Shown in pieces: positions 34,940-44,580 of a stretch of 64,000 nt of DNA (within the stretch, counting starts at the first letter, position 1; every line of letters starts with the position of its first letter). The notes beneath the pieces are model-generated. The model saw only the letters and a program-made list of their open reading frames with translations. It ran no database searches and had not been told where the DNA came from. The stretch is from Pseudomonas sp. H1h (GTDB lineage Bacteria; Pseudomonadota; Gammaproteobacteria; Pseudomonadales; Pseudomonadaceae): the NCBI RefSeq assembly GCF_000633255.1, contig NZ_AYMJ01000031.1, forward strand, positions 62,001 to 126,000. The letters are read 5' to 3'. Both the position numbers and the translations under genes were made by a program.

Positions 34940-36064
34940 TCAACCGCGGTAGTAGCGTTGTGGAACAAATGGCATTTTGCTTACAAGCATTTGCACCTTT
35001 TTCCCACGGACGATGGCCCAGACTGGTGTGTCGAGGGTGACATAAGCGCTGTCGAGGTAACCCATCGCCAAAGGGCCGCCCAAGGTCGGCCCGAAGCCGC
35101 CGCTGCACACGCTGCCGATGATCTCGCCGGCTTCGTTGACGATTTCTGCGCCTTCACGCACGGGTGTGCGTTCTTGTGGCAGCAGGCCGACGCGTTTGCG
35201 GGCGACGCCGTTCTGCTGCTGAGCAAAAATGCTTTCTGCCCCCGGAAAACCGCCGGCCCGCGCGCCGTCGGCACGGCGAGGTTTGGACATCGCCCACAAC
35301 AGGCTGGCTTCGATGGGTGTGGTGTCGGTGTTCATGTCGTGGCCGTACAGGCACAGGCCGGCTTCCAGGCGCAGCGAATCGCGGGCGCCGAGGCCGATGG
35401 CCTGGACTTCAGGCTCTGCGAGCAGAGCGCGGGCGAGTTTTTCCGCGTCAGCTGCGGGTACCGAGATCTCGAAACCGTCTTCACCGGTGTAACCGGAACG
35501 GCTGACGAAGCAATCCACGCCCAGCAGATTCACGCGGGCGAACTGCATGAAGGTCATCTTCGCGACTGCAGGCACCAGGCGGGCCAGTACGGTGACGGCT
35601 GCCGGACCTTGCAGGGCGAGCAGGGCGCGCGCTTCGAACAGCTCCGTGATGGTGCACTGATCGCCGATGTGTTTTTGCAGATGCGCCAGGTCCTGATCCT
35701 TGCAGGCGGCATTGACCACCAGGAACAGTTCGTCGTTGCCGAGGTTGGCGACCATCAGGTCGTCGAGGATGCCACCGCTCTGGTTGGTGAACATCGCATA
35801 ACGCTGCATGCCCACCGGCAAGTCGATTATGTCAACCGGTACCAGGGTTTCCAGGGCTTTGGCAGCGTTGGCACCGGTCAGGCGGATCTGGCCCATGTGC
35901 GAGACGTCGAACAGTCCGGCGTGCTCACGGGTGTGCTGGTGTTCTTTCATCACGCCGAGCGGGTATTGCACCGGCATGTCGTAGCCAGCGAAGGGCACCA
36001 TGCGGGCGCCAAGTTCGAGGTGCAGAGCGTGCAGCGGGGTTTTCGACAATGGTTCGGTGGACAT
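34940..36064 (-). CDS. gcvT: Glycine cleavage T-protein (aminomethyltransferase)
   Basis: The 374-residue T-protein takes the aminomethyl group from lipoyl-H protein and gives methylene-THF and ammonia. It has AGLFDVSHMGQIRLTG near the N terminus, the folate-binding Asp region LMVANLGNDELFLVVNA, and SRSGYTGEDGFEISV. It is the last gene of the minus-strand order gcvH-gcvP-sdaA-gcvT, 51 bp after sdaA. This is the gcs2-type copy associated with GcsR; another glycine cleavage set may exist elsewhere. Confidence 0.96.
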   Translation of the reverse strand: MSTEPLSKTPLHALHLELGARMVPFAGYDMPVQYPLGVMKEHQHTREHAGLFDVSHMGQIRLTGANAAKALETLVPVDIIDLPVGMQRYAMFTNQSGGILDDLMVANLGNDELFLVVNAACKDQDLAHLQKHIGDQCTITELFEARALLALQGPAAVTVLARLVPAVAKMTFMQFARVNLLGVDCFVSRSGYTGEDGFEISVPAADAEKLARALLAEPEVQAIGLGARDSLRLEAGLCLYGHDMNTDTTPIEASLLWAMSKPRRADGARAGGFPGAESIFAQQQNGVARKRVGLLPQERTPVREGAEIVNEAGEIIGSVCSGGFGPTLGGPLAMGYLDSAYVTLDTPVWAIVRGKKVQMLVSKMPFVPQRYYRG

Positions 36065-36088
36065 GCGGGACTCCTTGATTCACACCAA

Positions 36089-36109
36089 CCCTCTCCCCAA
36101 GGGAGAGGG
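36089..36109. repeat. Small palindrome CCCTCTCCC-CAA-GGGAGAGGG
   Basis: A perfect 9-bp stem with a 3-nt loop lies between the sdaA stop and the gcvT start. Short elements of this kind occur commonly between Pseudomonas genes. It may reduce read-through or stabilise the upstream message. Confidence 0.75.
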
Positions 36110-36115
36110 GGCTAA

Positions 36116-37492
<1,377 letters not shown>

Positions 37493-37555
37493 GAGTGGTT
37501 CTCCGGTTTCTTGTTATAGGAATTGGCGCAAGCTCAAGGCTGGACACAAATCCCC

Positions 37556-37644
37556 TGTAAGAGCGGGCTTGCTCGCGAATGCGGTGTGTCAGGCAACATT
37601 GATGGCGACTGATACACCGCATTCGCGAGCAAGCCCGCTCCCAC
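37556..37644. repeat. REP pair between gcvP and sdaA
   Basis: Head-on REPIN with degenerate outer ends (TGTAAGAGC left, CCCACTTT right), inside what should be one operon and at the place where glyA2 stands in P. aeruginosa. Confidence 0.85.
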
Positions 37645-37699
37645 TTTGGGATCTATGGTTTTGCTGAAATCGGGGCAGGTCAACCCGCCCCTCATCCGG

Positions 37700-40552
37700 T
37701 TAAGCGTAGCTTTCGATCGACGGGCAGGCGCACACCAGGTTGCGATCGCCGAACACGTTGTCGACACGGCCGACCGGCGGCCAGTATTTGCCTTCGATCA
37801 ACGACGCCACTGGATACACCGCTTGCTCGCGGCTGTACGGGTGGGTCCACTCGCCAACCAGTTCTGCTGCGGTGTGCGGGGCGTTCTTCAGCGGGTTGTC
37901 GTCTTTGTCCAGGGTGCCGTTTTCCACTGCACGGATTTCTTCGCGGATGCGGATCATGGCGTCGCAGAAGCGGTCCAGTTCTTCCTTGGATTCGCTTTCG
38001 GTCGGCTCGATCATCAGTGTGCCAGCGACCGGGAACGACATGGTCGGGGCGTGGAAGCCGAAGTCGATCAGGCGCTTGGCGACGTCGTCAACGCTGATGC
38101 CGCTGCTGTCTTTCAGCGGACGCAGGTCGAGGATGCATTCGTGCGCCACCAGTCCGTTGCTGCCGGTGTACAGCACCGGGTAGTGCTCTTCGAGGCGACG
38201 GGAAATGTAGTTGGCGTTGAGGATCGCCAGTTGCGAAGCACGCTTGAGACCCGCCCCACCCATCATGCGAATGTACATCCAGGTGATCGGCAGAATGCTC
38301 GCGCTGCCGAACGGTGCTGCGCAGACCGCGCCTTCCTTGCGTTCCATCTGGCCGTGGCCTGGCAGGAACGGAGTCAGGTGCGACTTGACGCCAATCGGGC
38401 CGACGCCCGGGCCGCCGCCGCCGTGTGGAATGCAGAAGGTTTTGTGCAGGTTCAGGTGCGAGACGTCGCCGCCGAACTTGCCTGGTGCACAGAGGCCGAC
38501 CATTGCGTTCATGTTCGCGCCGTCGATGTATACCTGGCCGCCGTTGTCGTGAATGATCCCGCAGATTTCGCGGATGCCTTCTTCGAACACGCCGTGGGTC
38601 GACGGGTAGGTGATCATCAGCGCGGCGAGGTGTTCGCGGTGCTCGATGGCTTTGGCGCGCAGGTCTTCGATGTCGACGTTGCCACGCGCATCGCACGCGG
38701 TCACGACCACGCGCATGCCAGCCATGTTGGCGGTGGCCGGGTTGGTGCCGTGGGCGGACGAGGGGATCAGGCAGATGTCGCGGCGCTCATCGCCACGGCT
38801 CTGGTGGTAGGCGCGGATCGCCAGGAGGCCTGCGTATTCACCTTGCGAACCGGCATTCGGTTGCAGCGAGATCGCGTCGTAACCGGTGGCGGCGCAGAGC
38901 ATCGCTTCCAGTTCGTCGGTCAGTTGCTGGTAACCGGCACTTTGTGCGGCTGGGGCGAACGGGTGCAGGGCGCCGAATTCGGCCCAGGTCACCGGGATCA
39001 TTTCGCTGGCGGCGTTGAGTTTCATGGTGCACGAGCCCAGCGGGATCATGGTGCGATCCAGGGCCAGGTCCTTGTCCGCCAGCTTGCGCAAGTAGCGCAT
39101 CAGCTCGGTTTCGGAGTGATAACGGTTGAACACTGGATGGCTGAGGATTGGCGACTGACGTACCAGCGCGGTCGGGATGGTGCTTTGCACCGAGGCGGCC
39201 AGTGCGGCGAAGTCCGGCAGGGTCTTGCCGTCGGCGAACAGGCGCCACAGGGTTTCGATGTCAGCCTGAGTGGTGGTTTCGTCCACCGACAGGCCCAGAC
39301 GCTGAGCGTCGATCACGCGCAGGTTGATCTGCGCAGCGTGCGCCTTGTCGTGCAACGCGGCGGTTTGTGCGCCGGTGGCCACGGTCAGGGTGTCGAAGAA
39401 ACTGGCTTGTTCGACATTAGCGCCCAGTGCGCTCAGGCCCTTGGCCAGAATCGCGGTCAGGTGATGCACGCGGTTGGCGATCTGCGTCAGGCCTTTCGGG
39501 CCGTGGTAGACGGCGTACATGCTGGCGATGTTGGCCAACAGCACCTGTGCCGTGCAGATGTTCGACGTGGCCTTCTCGCGGCGGATGTGTTGCTCGCGGG
39601 TCTGCATCGCCAGACGCAGGGCCGGTTTGCCGAAACGGTCAACCGAGACGCCGACCAGACGGCCCGGCATGTCGCGCTTGAATGCATCCTTGGTGGAGAA
39701 GTACGCGGCGTGCGGGCCACCGAAGCCCAGCGGCACGCCAAAACGTTGCGCAGAACCGATAGCGACGTCGGCGCCAAACTCGCCCGGGGCGGTCAGCAGC
39801 GTCAGGGCCAGCAGGTCGGCAGCCACGGCCACCAGCGCGTTGGCGGCGTGGAAGCGTTCGGTCAGTTCGCGGTAGTCGAACACATCACCGTTGCTGGCCG
39901 GGTATTGCAGCAGCGCGCCGAAGAACGGCGTCACGTCGCTCAGTTCACGCTCGTCGCCCACGACCACATCGATACCCAGCGGCTCGGCACGGGTGCGCAG
40001 CACGTCGAGGGTTTGCGGATGGCTGTGGATCGAGGCGAAGAACTGGTGGCTGCCCTTGTTCTTGCTCAGGCGTTTGCAGAAGGTCATGGCTTCGGCAGCG
40101 GCGGTAGCTTCATCGAGCAGGGAAGCGTTGGCGATCGGCAGGCCGGTGAGATCGCTGATCAGGGTCTGGAAGTTCAGCAGCGCTTCGAGACGGCCCTGGG
40201 AAATTTCTGGTTGGTACGGCGTGTAAGCGGTGTACCAGGCCGGGTTTTCCAGCAGGTTGCGCAGGATCGGTGATGGCGTGTGGCAGTTGTAGTAGCCCTG
40301 GCCGATGTAGGTCTTGAACAGCTGGTTTTTGCCGGCGATCGATTTGATCATCGCCAGGGCGTCGGCTTCACTCAGGCCATCGTCCATGCCGAGAACGCTG
40401 GTGCCCTTGATGCTTTCCGGGATGACGCTGGCGCTCAGGGCTTCGAGCGAGTCGAAGCCGAGGCTGTTGAGCATGGCCTGCTCGTCACCGGCGCGCGGGC
40501 CGATGTGACGGGCGATGAATTCGTTAGCGGTGCCGAGGTTTACTTGGGTCAT
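37700..40552 (-). CDS. gcvP: Glycine dehydrogenase (decarboxylating), P-protein
   Basis: The 950-residue PLP enzyme decarboxylates glycine and loads the aminomethyl group on H-protein. Both halves of the fused P-protein are present. The PLP lysine is in SHLNLHKTFCIPHGGGGPG (about residue 700), with the glycine-rich loop after it. The N-terminal MTQVNLGTANEFIARHIGP is typical. It starts 11 bp after gcvH. No frame breaks were seen. Confidence 0.97.
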   Translation of the reverse strand: MTQVNLGTANEFIARHIGPRAGDEQAMLNSLGFDSLEALSASVIPESIKGTSVLGMDDGLSEADALAMIKSIAGKNQLFKTYIGQGYYNCHTPSPILRNLLENPAWYTAYTPYQPEISQGRLEALLNFQTLISDLTGLPIANASLLDEATAAAEAMTFCKRLSKNKGSHQFFASIHSHPQTLDVLRTRAEPLGIDVVVGDERELSDVTPFFGALLQYPASNGDVFDYRELTERFHAANALVAVAADLLALTLLTAPGEFGADVAIGSAQRFGVPLGFGGPHAAYFSTKDAFKRDMPGRLVGVSVDRFGKPALRLAMQTREQHIRREKATSNICTAQVLLANIASMYAVYHGPKGLTQIANRVHHLTAILAKGLSALGANVEQASFFDTLTVATGAQTAALHDKAHAAQINLRVIDAQRLGLSVDETTTQADIETLWRLFADGKTLPDFAALAASVQSTIPTALVRQSPILSHPVFNRYHSETELMRYLRKLADKDLALDRTMIPLGSCTMKLNAASEMIPVTWAEFGALHPFAPAAQSAGYQQLTDELEAMLCAATGYDAISLQPNAGSQGEYAGLLAIRAYHQSRGDERRDICLIPSSAHGTNPATANMAGMRVVVTACDARGNVDIEDLRAKAIEHREHLAALMITYPSTHGVFEEGIREICGIIHDNGGQVYIDGANMNAMVGLCAPGKFGGDVSHLNLHKTFCIPHGGGGPGVGPIGVKSHLTPFLPGHGQMERKEGAVCAAPFGSASILPITWMYIRMMGGAGLKRASQLAILNANYISRRLEEHYPVLYTGSNGLVAHECILDLRPLKDSSGISVDDVAKRLIDFGFHAPTMSFPVAGTLMIEPTESESKEELDRFCDAMIRIREEIRAVENGTLDKDDNPLKNAPHTAAELVGEWTHPYSREQAVYPVASLIEGKYWPPVGRVDNVFGDRNLVCACPSIESYA

Positions 40553-40563
40553 GGCGCTACTCC

Positions 40564-40947
40564 TCAGGCTTCGGCTTGGGCTTTGATCAGACGGTCGTAC
40601 GCATCCTGATCCAGCAGTTTCGCCACGGCCGATGCGTCGCTTGGTTTGAAACGGAAGAACCAGCCTTCGCCCAGTGGATCTTCGTTGACCAGTTCTGGAG
40701 CGTCTTCCAGCGCCGGGTTGACTTCCAGCACGTCGCCATCGAGGGGCATGTACACGCCGCTGGCGGCTTTCACCGATTCCACGGTGGCGGCTTCAGCGCC
40801 TTTTTCGTAAGCCTGCAGCTCAGGCAGTTGCACGAACACCACGTCGCCCAGGGCGTTCTGCGCGAAAGCGGTGATGCCGACAGTAACGCTACCGTCAGCT
40901 TCGGTGCGCAGCCATTCGTGATCTTCAGTAAAACGCAACTCGCTCAT
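40564..40947 (-). CDS. gcvH: Glycine cleavage H-protein
   Basis: The 127-residue lipoyl carrier shuttles the aminomethyl intermediate. Lipoylated Lys60 is in TVESVKAASGVY. The length and the LPELQAYEKGAEAATVES context are standard. It is the first gene of the operon, so the promoter and GcsR sites just upstream govern the whole cluster. AGGAGT precedes the ATG on the coding strand. Confidence 0.97.
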   Translation of the reverse strand: MSELRFTEDHEWLRTEADGSVTVGITAFAQNALGDVVFVQLPELQAYEKGAEAATVESVKAASGVYMPLDGDVLEVNPALEDAPELVNEDPLGEGWFFRFKPSDASAVAKLLDQDAYDRLIKAQAEA

Positions 40948-41032
40948 GGAAACTCCTAAGGGGGCCAGACTCGTCTGGTGGACGCGGTGGAAGGCTGGGG
41001 CGGTAATGCCCTGATTTTATGAGCGGTTACTT

Positions 41033-41048
41033 AGCAAGAACGCGGCCA
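41033..41048 (-). promoter_or_regulatory. Sigma-54 promoter of gcvHP-sdaA-gcvT
   Basis: Read on the minus strand, TGGCCGCGTTCTTGCT matches the -24/-12 consensus TGGCACG-N4-TTGCW, with GG and GC exactly 10 bp apart. Transcription would start near 41021, giving a gcvH leader of about 74 nt. The adjacent regulator keeps the sigma-54 contact motif GAFTGA, which supports the call. Confidence 0.85.
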
Positions 41049-41112
41049 TCTTGAATTTATCTTTATAAAACAATGAGTTATTGGATTTGGCTGAGGGCGG
41101 TGGGACGAGGCG

Positions 41113-41130
41113 TGTAGCGAAATCGCTACA
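41113..41130. promoter_or_regulatory. GcsR binding site 1
   Basis: TGTAGCG-AAAT-CGCTACA is a perfect 18-bp dyad in the 7-4-7 layout published for P. aeruginosa GcsR (TGTAACG-N4-CGTTCCG). It lies about 65 bp upstream of the -24 element. Confidence 0.75.
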
Positions 41131-41193
41131 GATCAGGGCAGGTAAAAAAGCTGAAGCGGATCAAAGTCTTGCACAGCGGTCGCTGGAGGAGGG

Positions 41194-41211
41194 TGTAGTG
41201 ATATCGTTCCG
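41194..41211. promoter_or_regulatory. GcsR binding site 2
   Basis: TGTAGTG-ATAT-CGTTCCG keeps the CGTTCCG half exactly as in the P. aeruginosa consensus. It is separated by only one base from site 3. Confidence 0.8.
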
Positions 41212-41212
41212 C

Positions 41213-41230
41213 TGTAGCGCTTTCAGTACA
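41213..41230. promoter_or_regulatory. GcsR binding site 3
   Basis: TGTAGCG-CTTT-CAGTACA is the outermost site, 19 bp start-to-start from site 2. It is less symmetric than site 1. Confidence 0.7.
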
Positions 41231-41274
41231 GATTGAGGTCGTTTTTGAACGGATTTCGAATACGCCACATACCC

Positions 41275-41364
41275 TGTGGGAGCGGGCTTGCTCGCGAATG
41301 CGGTGTGTCAGTCACCATAAATACTGGCTGACCCGACGCCTTCGCGAGCAAGCCCGCTCCCACA
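41275..41364. repeat. REP pair between gcsR and the gcv control region
   Basis: Head-on REPIN, GGGCTTGC subtype, ending 19 bp before the gcsR stop; it may separate gcsR transcription from the gcv promoter. Confidence 0.88.
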
Positions 41365-41382
41365 TTTTTGACCGAGTCCGGT

Positions 41383-42891
41383 TCAGGGCTTGTTGGGAAT
41401 GCCGTATTTGCGTAGCCGATGCGCAATCGCCGTGTGCGACGTCTGCAGGCGGCTCGCCAGTTGGCGGGTCGAGGGATAGCTGACGTAGAGTTTTTCCAGC
41501 AGCGATCGCTCAAACGCTTCCACAGCTTGTTCGAGACTGTCGACGTCGCTGTCGGTTTGCCGTGCGACCGAGGTGCCGGCGATGTCGAGATCGCCGATAT
41601 CCACCAGGCTGCTTTCGCAAATCGCGGCGGCGCGGAAGATCACGTTCTGCAATTGCCGCACGTTGCCCGGCCAGCGGTTGCCAAGCAACGCCGGATAGGT
41701 GCCGGGGGCGAGGCGGCAAACCGGACGCTGAATCTGCGCACAGGCTTGCTGCATGAAGTAGCGCGCCAACAGCAGAATGTCCTGACCGCGTTCGCGCAGC
41801 GGCGGCACTTCAACGTTGAGCACGTTGAGGCGATAGAACAGGTCTTCGCGGAACAGGCCTTCGCTGACCATTTTTTCCAGATCGCGGTGGGTCGCGCTGA
41901 GAATGCGCACATTGACCTTGACCTCACGATCACCGCCAACGCGGCGGAAGCTGCCGTCGTTCAAGAAACGCAGCAATTTCGCCTGCAGGTACGGTGACAT
42001 TTCGCCGATCTCATCGAGAAACACCGTGCCTTGGTTGGCCAGTTCCATCAGCCCCGGTTTACCACCGCGCGCCGCGCCGGTGAAGGCGCCTGGGGCGTAG
42101 CCGAACAGTTCGCTTTCGGCGAGGTTCTCCGGCAGCGCTGCGCAGTTCAATGCCAGAAAAGGCGCGCTGTGCCGCGCACTGATCGCGTGGCAGGCACGGG
42201 CGACCAGTTCTTTACCGGTGCCGGTTTCACCTTGAATCAACAGCGGCGCATCCAGGGCGGCAACGCGTTGAGCGCGCGCCTTGAGGGTGCGGATCGCCGG
42301 GGACTCGCCCAGTAGCGCATCGAAACCTTCGGCATGGTCGTGGTGCAGTGCGGAAAGTTGTTCGCCGATGCGGTTCGGCTGATAGAGGGTCAGCAGCGCG
42401 CCAGCGTCGGTGATCGGTGTGGCGTCGAGCAACAAAGTCTGGCCGTTGACGGTGATTTCCCGCAGCGGCAGACGGAAACCTTGTTCGAGCAGGGTTTCCA
42501 GCAGGCCAGGATCGTTGAACAGTTCCGCGACACTCTCACCGGCCGGTTCGCGGCCGTACAACGCGATCAGCGCCGGGTTCGCCAGCAACACTTTCCCGGC
42601 GCTGTCGAGGGCGAGTACCGGGTCGGTCATCGCTGCCAGCAACGCATCAAGCTGCAAGTGCCGACGCTGGCCGGGGAGGATGTCGACCACGGTCACCGCC
42701 TCCACACCGAGCACCCGAAACAGCGCATCTTTGAGTTCTTCGAGCACTTGCGGGCTCAAGGTCGGCGCGTCGATGTAGACGTTGGGCGGAATCATCTCCA
42801 CCGCATCCAGATTGAGATTACGCCCACCGAGGATAGCCAGGACTTCCTGGGTGATGCCGACGCGGTCGATGAAGCTGACGTGGATACGCAT
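41383..42891 (-). CDS. gcsR: GcsR, TyrR-family sigma-54 activator of glycine catabolism
   Basis: The 502-residue regulator has an ACT domain (about 1-70, the likely glycine sensor) and PAS (about 80-150). An AAA+ domain follows, with Walker A GETGTGKE (221-228), GAFTGA (268-273) and Walker B FLDEIGEM (291-298). The C-terminal TyrR-type HTH is at about 475-498. GAFTGA is intact, unlike E. coli TyrR, so it should activate sigma-54 RNA polymerase. The start MRIHVSFIDRVG is chosen since the upstream 42 residues are REP-derived. It is encoded directly upstream of gcvH on the same strand, as PA2449 is in P. aeruginosa. Confidence 0.92.
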   Translation of the reverse strand: MRIHVSFIDRVGITQEVLAILGGRNLNLDAVEMIPPNVYIDAPTLSPQVLEELKDALFRVLGVEAVTVVDILPGQRRHLQLDALLAAMTDPVLALDSAGKVLLANPALIALYGREPAGESVAELFNDPGLLETLLEQGFRLPLREITVNGQTLLLDATPITDAGALLTLYQPNRIGEQLSALHHDHAEGFDALLGESPAIRTLKARAQRVAALDAPLLIQGETGTGKELVARACHAISARHSAPFLALNCAALPENLAESELFGYAPGAFTGAARGGKPGLMELANQGTVFLDEIGEMSPYLQAKLLRFLNDGSFRRVGGDREVKVNVRILSATHRDLEKMVSEGLFREDLFYRLNVLNVEVPPLRERGQDILLLARYFMQQACAQIQRPVCRLAPGTYPALLGNRWPGNVRQLQNVIFRAAAICESSLVDIGDLDIAGTSVARQTDSDVDSLEQAVEAFERSLLEKLYVSYPSTRQLASRLQTSHTAIAHRLRKYGIPNKP

Positions 42892-42990
42892 GGGGCGGTT
42901 CAGTGTTCTGCAGTGCGGAGGGTGGCAAGTATGCCTTGGGGCGGGGCAATGGTGAAATGTATGGCGCTTTTCAGCGCTACACAGATCTCT

Positions 42991-43018
42991 TGTGGGAGCG
43001 AGCAAGCCCGCTCCCACA
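42991..43018. repeat. Compact REP hairpin
   Basis: A single minimal palindrome TGTGGGAGCG-AGCAAGCCC-GCTCCCACA, as if a REPIN had lost its whole centre. It lies between gcsR and the DUF5064-like gene, just 24 bp beyond that gene's stop. Confidence 0.85.
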
Positions 43019-43041
43019 GGGGGGAGTGTGCTGTGTTCGGG

Positions 43042-43404
43042 TTATTCGAAGTGTTCGATGTTCACCGGGTCGCCGGATTTCATATTCAACTGCACACGGA
43101 TGTCTTCAAACATCAGATCGTAATGCTTGTGCACCGAGCCGATCTGGCTGTGGGTCCTGGGAATCCCGTACTTCTCGGCGATTCGTGTCACGTTGTTGGC
43201 AAAGTTGTACGCCTCCTCCTTGGGCAGGAAGAAGGTCTCTTTCATGTCCTTGCCCTGGATGCTGCCGTGCAGGGTGAACTGGATGCCTTTGCCTTTTCCA
43301 GGATCGGTGAATAACTCATAGTCGAGGTGCACGTTGTAGCTGACGTCATCCGGCGTCAACGCATGCCGCTCAATATGCAAATGACCGGGTTCGAATTGGG
43401 CCAT
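43042..43404 (-). CDS. DUF5064-like protein at the end of the arc operon
   Basis: This is a 120-residue soluble protein with no signal peptide or membrane segment. It begins MAQFEPGHLHIERHALTPDD and contains a basic patch (KGKGIQFTLHGSIQGKDMKETFFL) followed by NFANNVTRIAEKYGIPRTH. It matches my memory of the Pseudomonas-specific DUF5064 family, function unknown. It lies 62 bp after arcC on the same strand, so it may be the fifth gene of the arginine deiminase operon. AAGGAGAAA precedes the start. Confidence 0.65.
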   Translation of the reverse strand: MAQFEPGHLHIERHALTPDDVSYNVHLDYELFTDPGKGKGIQFTLHGSIQGKDMKETFFLPKEEAYNFANNVTRIAEKYGIPRTHSQIGSVHKHYDLMFEDIRVQLNMKSGDPVNIEHFE

Positions 43405-43466
43405 GGGTTTCTCCTTTCAAGGCATGGGAGAAGGGCAGACCCTGAGCCTGCCCCCGCAGTTTCTAA

Positions 43467-44396
43467 TTATCGATAGCTGATGCCGGGCTTCGCGGTGGTC
43501 ACGCGAGTACCAGCAGTGCCCTGGACAATCGCTTCGATGTCCGCCAGCGAGCCGATCACCGCGACCTTGCCAGTATGGCGCGCGAATTCGCAGGCTGCCT
43601 GCACCTTCGGTCCCATGGAGCCGGCGGCAAAGCCAAGGCGTTCGAGTTCGTCCGGATGCGCTTCGGCGATGGCTTTCTGCGTCGGTTTGCCGTAGTCGAT
43701 GAACGCCGCGTTGACGTCAGTGGCGATCACCAGCAGGTCGGCTTCCAGTTGTTCGGCGAGCAGCGACGAGCACAGATCCTTGTCGATCACCGCCTCGATG
43801 CCCTTGAGGTTGCGGTGCTCGTCGTACAGGGTCGGAATCCCGCCGCCGCCGGCGCAGATTACGATGCTGCCCTTGTCCAGCAGCCACTTGATCGGGCGGA
43901 TTTCGAAGATCCGTTTCGGCCGTGGGCTGGCGACCACACGGCGGAACTTGTCACCGTCCGGGGCGATGGCCCAGCCTTTTTCGGCGGCGAGTTTTTCCGC
44001 TTCGGCCTTGTCGTAGACCGGGCCGATCGGTTTGGTCGGGTTCTGGAACGCCGGGTCCTTGGCGTCGACTTCAACCTGGGTCAGCAGAGTGGCGAACGGC
44101 ACCTCGAAGTCCAGCAGGTTGCCCAGTTCCTGTTCGATGATGTAGCCGATCATGCCTTCGGTTTCGGCACCGAGTACGTCCAGCGGGTAAGGGGTGACGG
44201 AGGTATACGCCGCCGCCTGCAGCGACAGCAGGCCGACTTGCGGGCCATTGCCGTGGGCGATGACCAGTTGGTTGCCGGGGTGGATCTTGGCGATTTGCTC
44301 GGTGGCGATGCGGATGTTGGCGCGCTGATTGTCAGCGGTCATCGGTTCGCCACGGCGGAGCAGGGCGTTGCCGCCCAGAGCTACGACGATACGCAT
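43467..44396 (-). CDS. arcC: Carbamate kinase
   Basis: The 309-residue enzyme makes ATP from carbamoyl phosphate and ADP, the energy-yielding step of the arginine deiminase pathway. It begins MRIVVALGGNALLRRG and has the ATP and carbamate sites IAHGNGPQVG and ICAGGGGIPT. An upstream in-frame ATG (44552) only adds REP-derived residues. It follows arcB after a REP pair. Confidence 0.96.
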   Translation of the reverse strand: MRIVVALGGNALLRRGEPMTADNQRANIRIATEQIAKIHPGNQLVIAHGNGPQVGLLSLQAAAYTSVTPYPLDVLGAETEGMIGYIIEQELGNLLDFEVPFATLLTQVEVDAKDPAFQNPTKPIGPVYDKAEAEKLAAEKGWAIAPDGDKFRRVVASPRPKRIFEIRPIKWLLDKGSIVICAGGGGIPTLYDEHRNLKGIEAVIDKDLCSSLLAEQLEADLLVIATDVNAAFIDYGKPTQKAIAEAHPDELERLGFAAGSMGPKVQAACEFARHTGKVAVIGSLADIEAIVQGTAGTRVTTAKPGISYR

Positions 44397-44462
44397 GGTG
44401 TATGTCCTTCTAATCAGAGGAGAGGCAAACGACTCGGTCGTACTGCCAGAACCGGGGGCCTT

Positions 44463-44553
44463 GGTGGGAGGGGGGCTTGCTCCCGAAGGCGGTGTGTCAG
44501 GCTCCATGAATGTTGCCTGATATGGCCTCTTCGCGAGCAAGCCCGCTCCCACA
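44463..44553. repeat. REP pair between arcB and arcC
   Basis: REPIN with a degenerate left arm (GGTGGGAGGGGGGCTTGCTC) and an intact right arm, inside the arc operon. In P. aeruginosa the arcB-arcC intercistronic region is a site of mRNA processing; this hairpin could play that part. Confidence 0.82.
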
Positions 44554-44580
44554 TTTGGATCCGGTTCCTTCAGTGAGTTG

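Noticed and set aside
37646..40273. 875-codon open frame antisense to gcvP
   Set aside because: Same mirror effect; composition is Val/His/Gln/Arg-rich with no recognisable motif.
40948..41382. Glycine riboswitch before gcvH
   Set aside because: No conserved aptamer core was seen, and the sigma-54 promoter leaves a leader of only about 74 nt.
44397..44552. N-terminal extension of ArcC beginning MGAGLLAK
   Set aside because: MGAGLLA is the translation of a REP arm; the same artefact extends GcsR. The family starts lie downstream.
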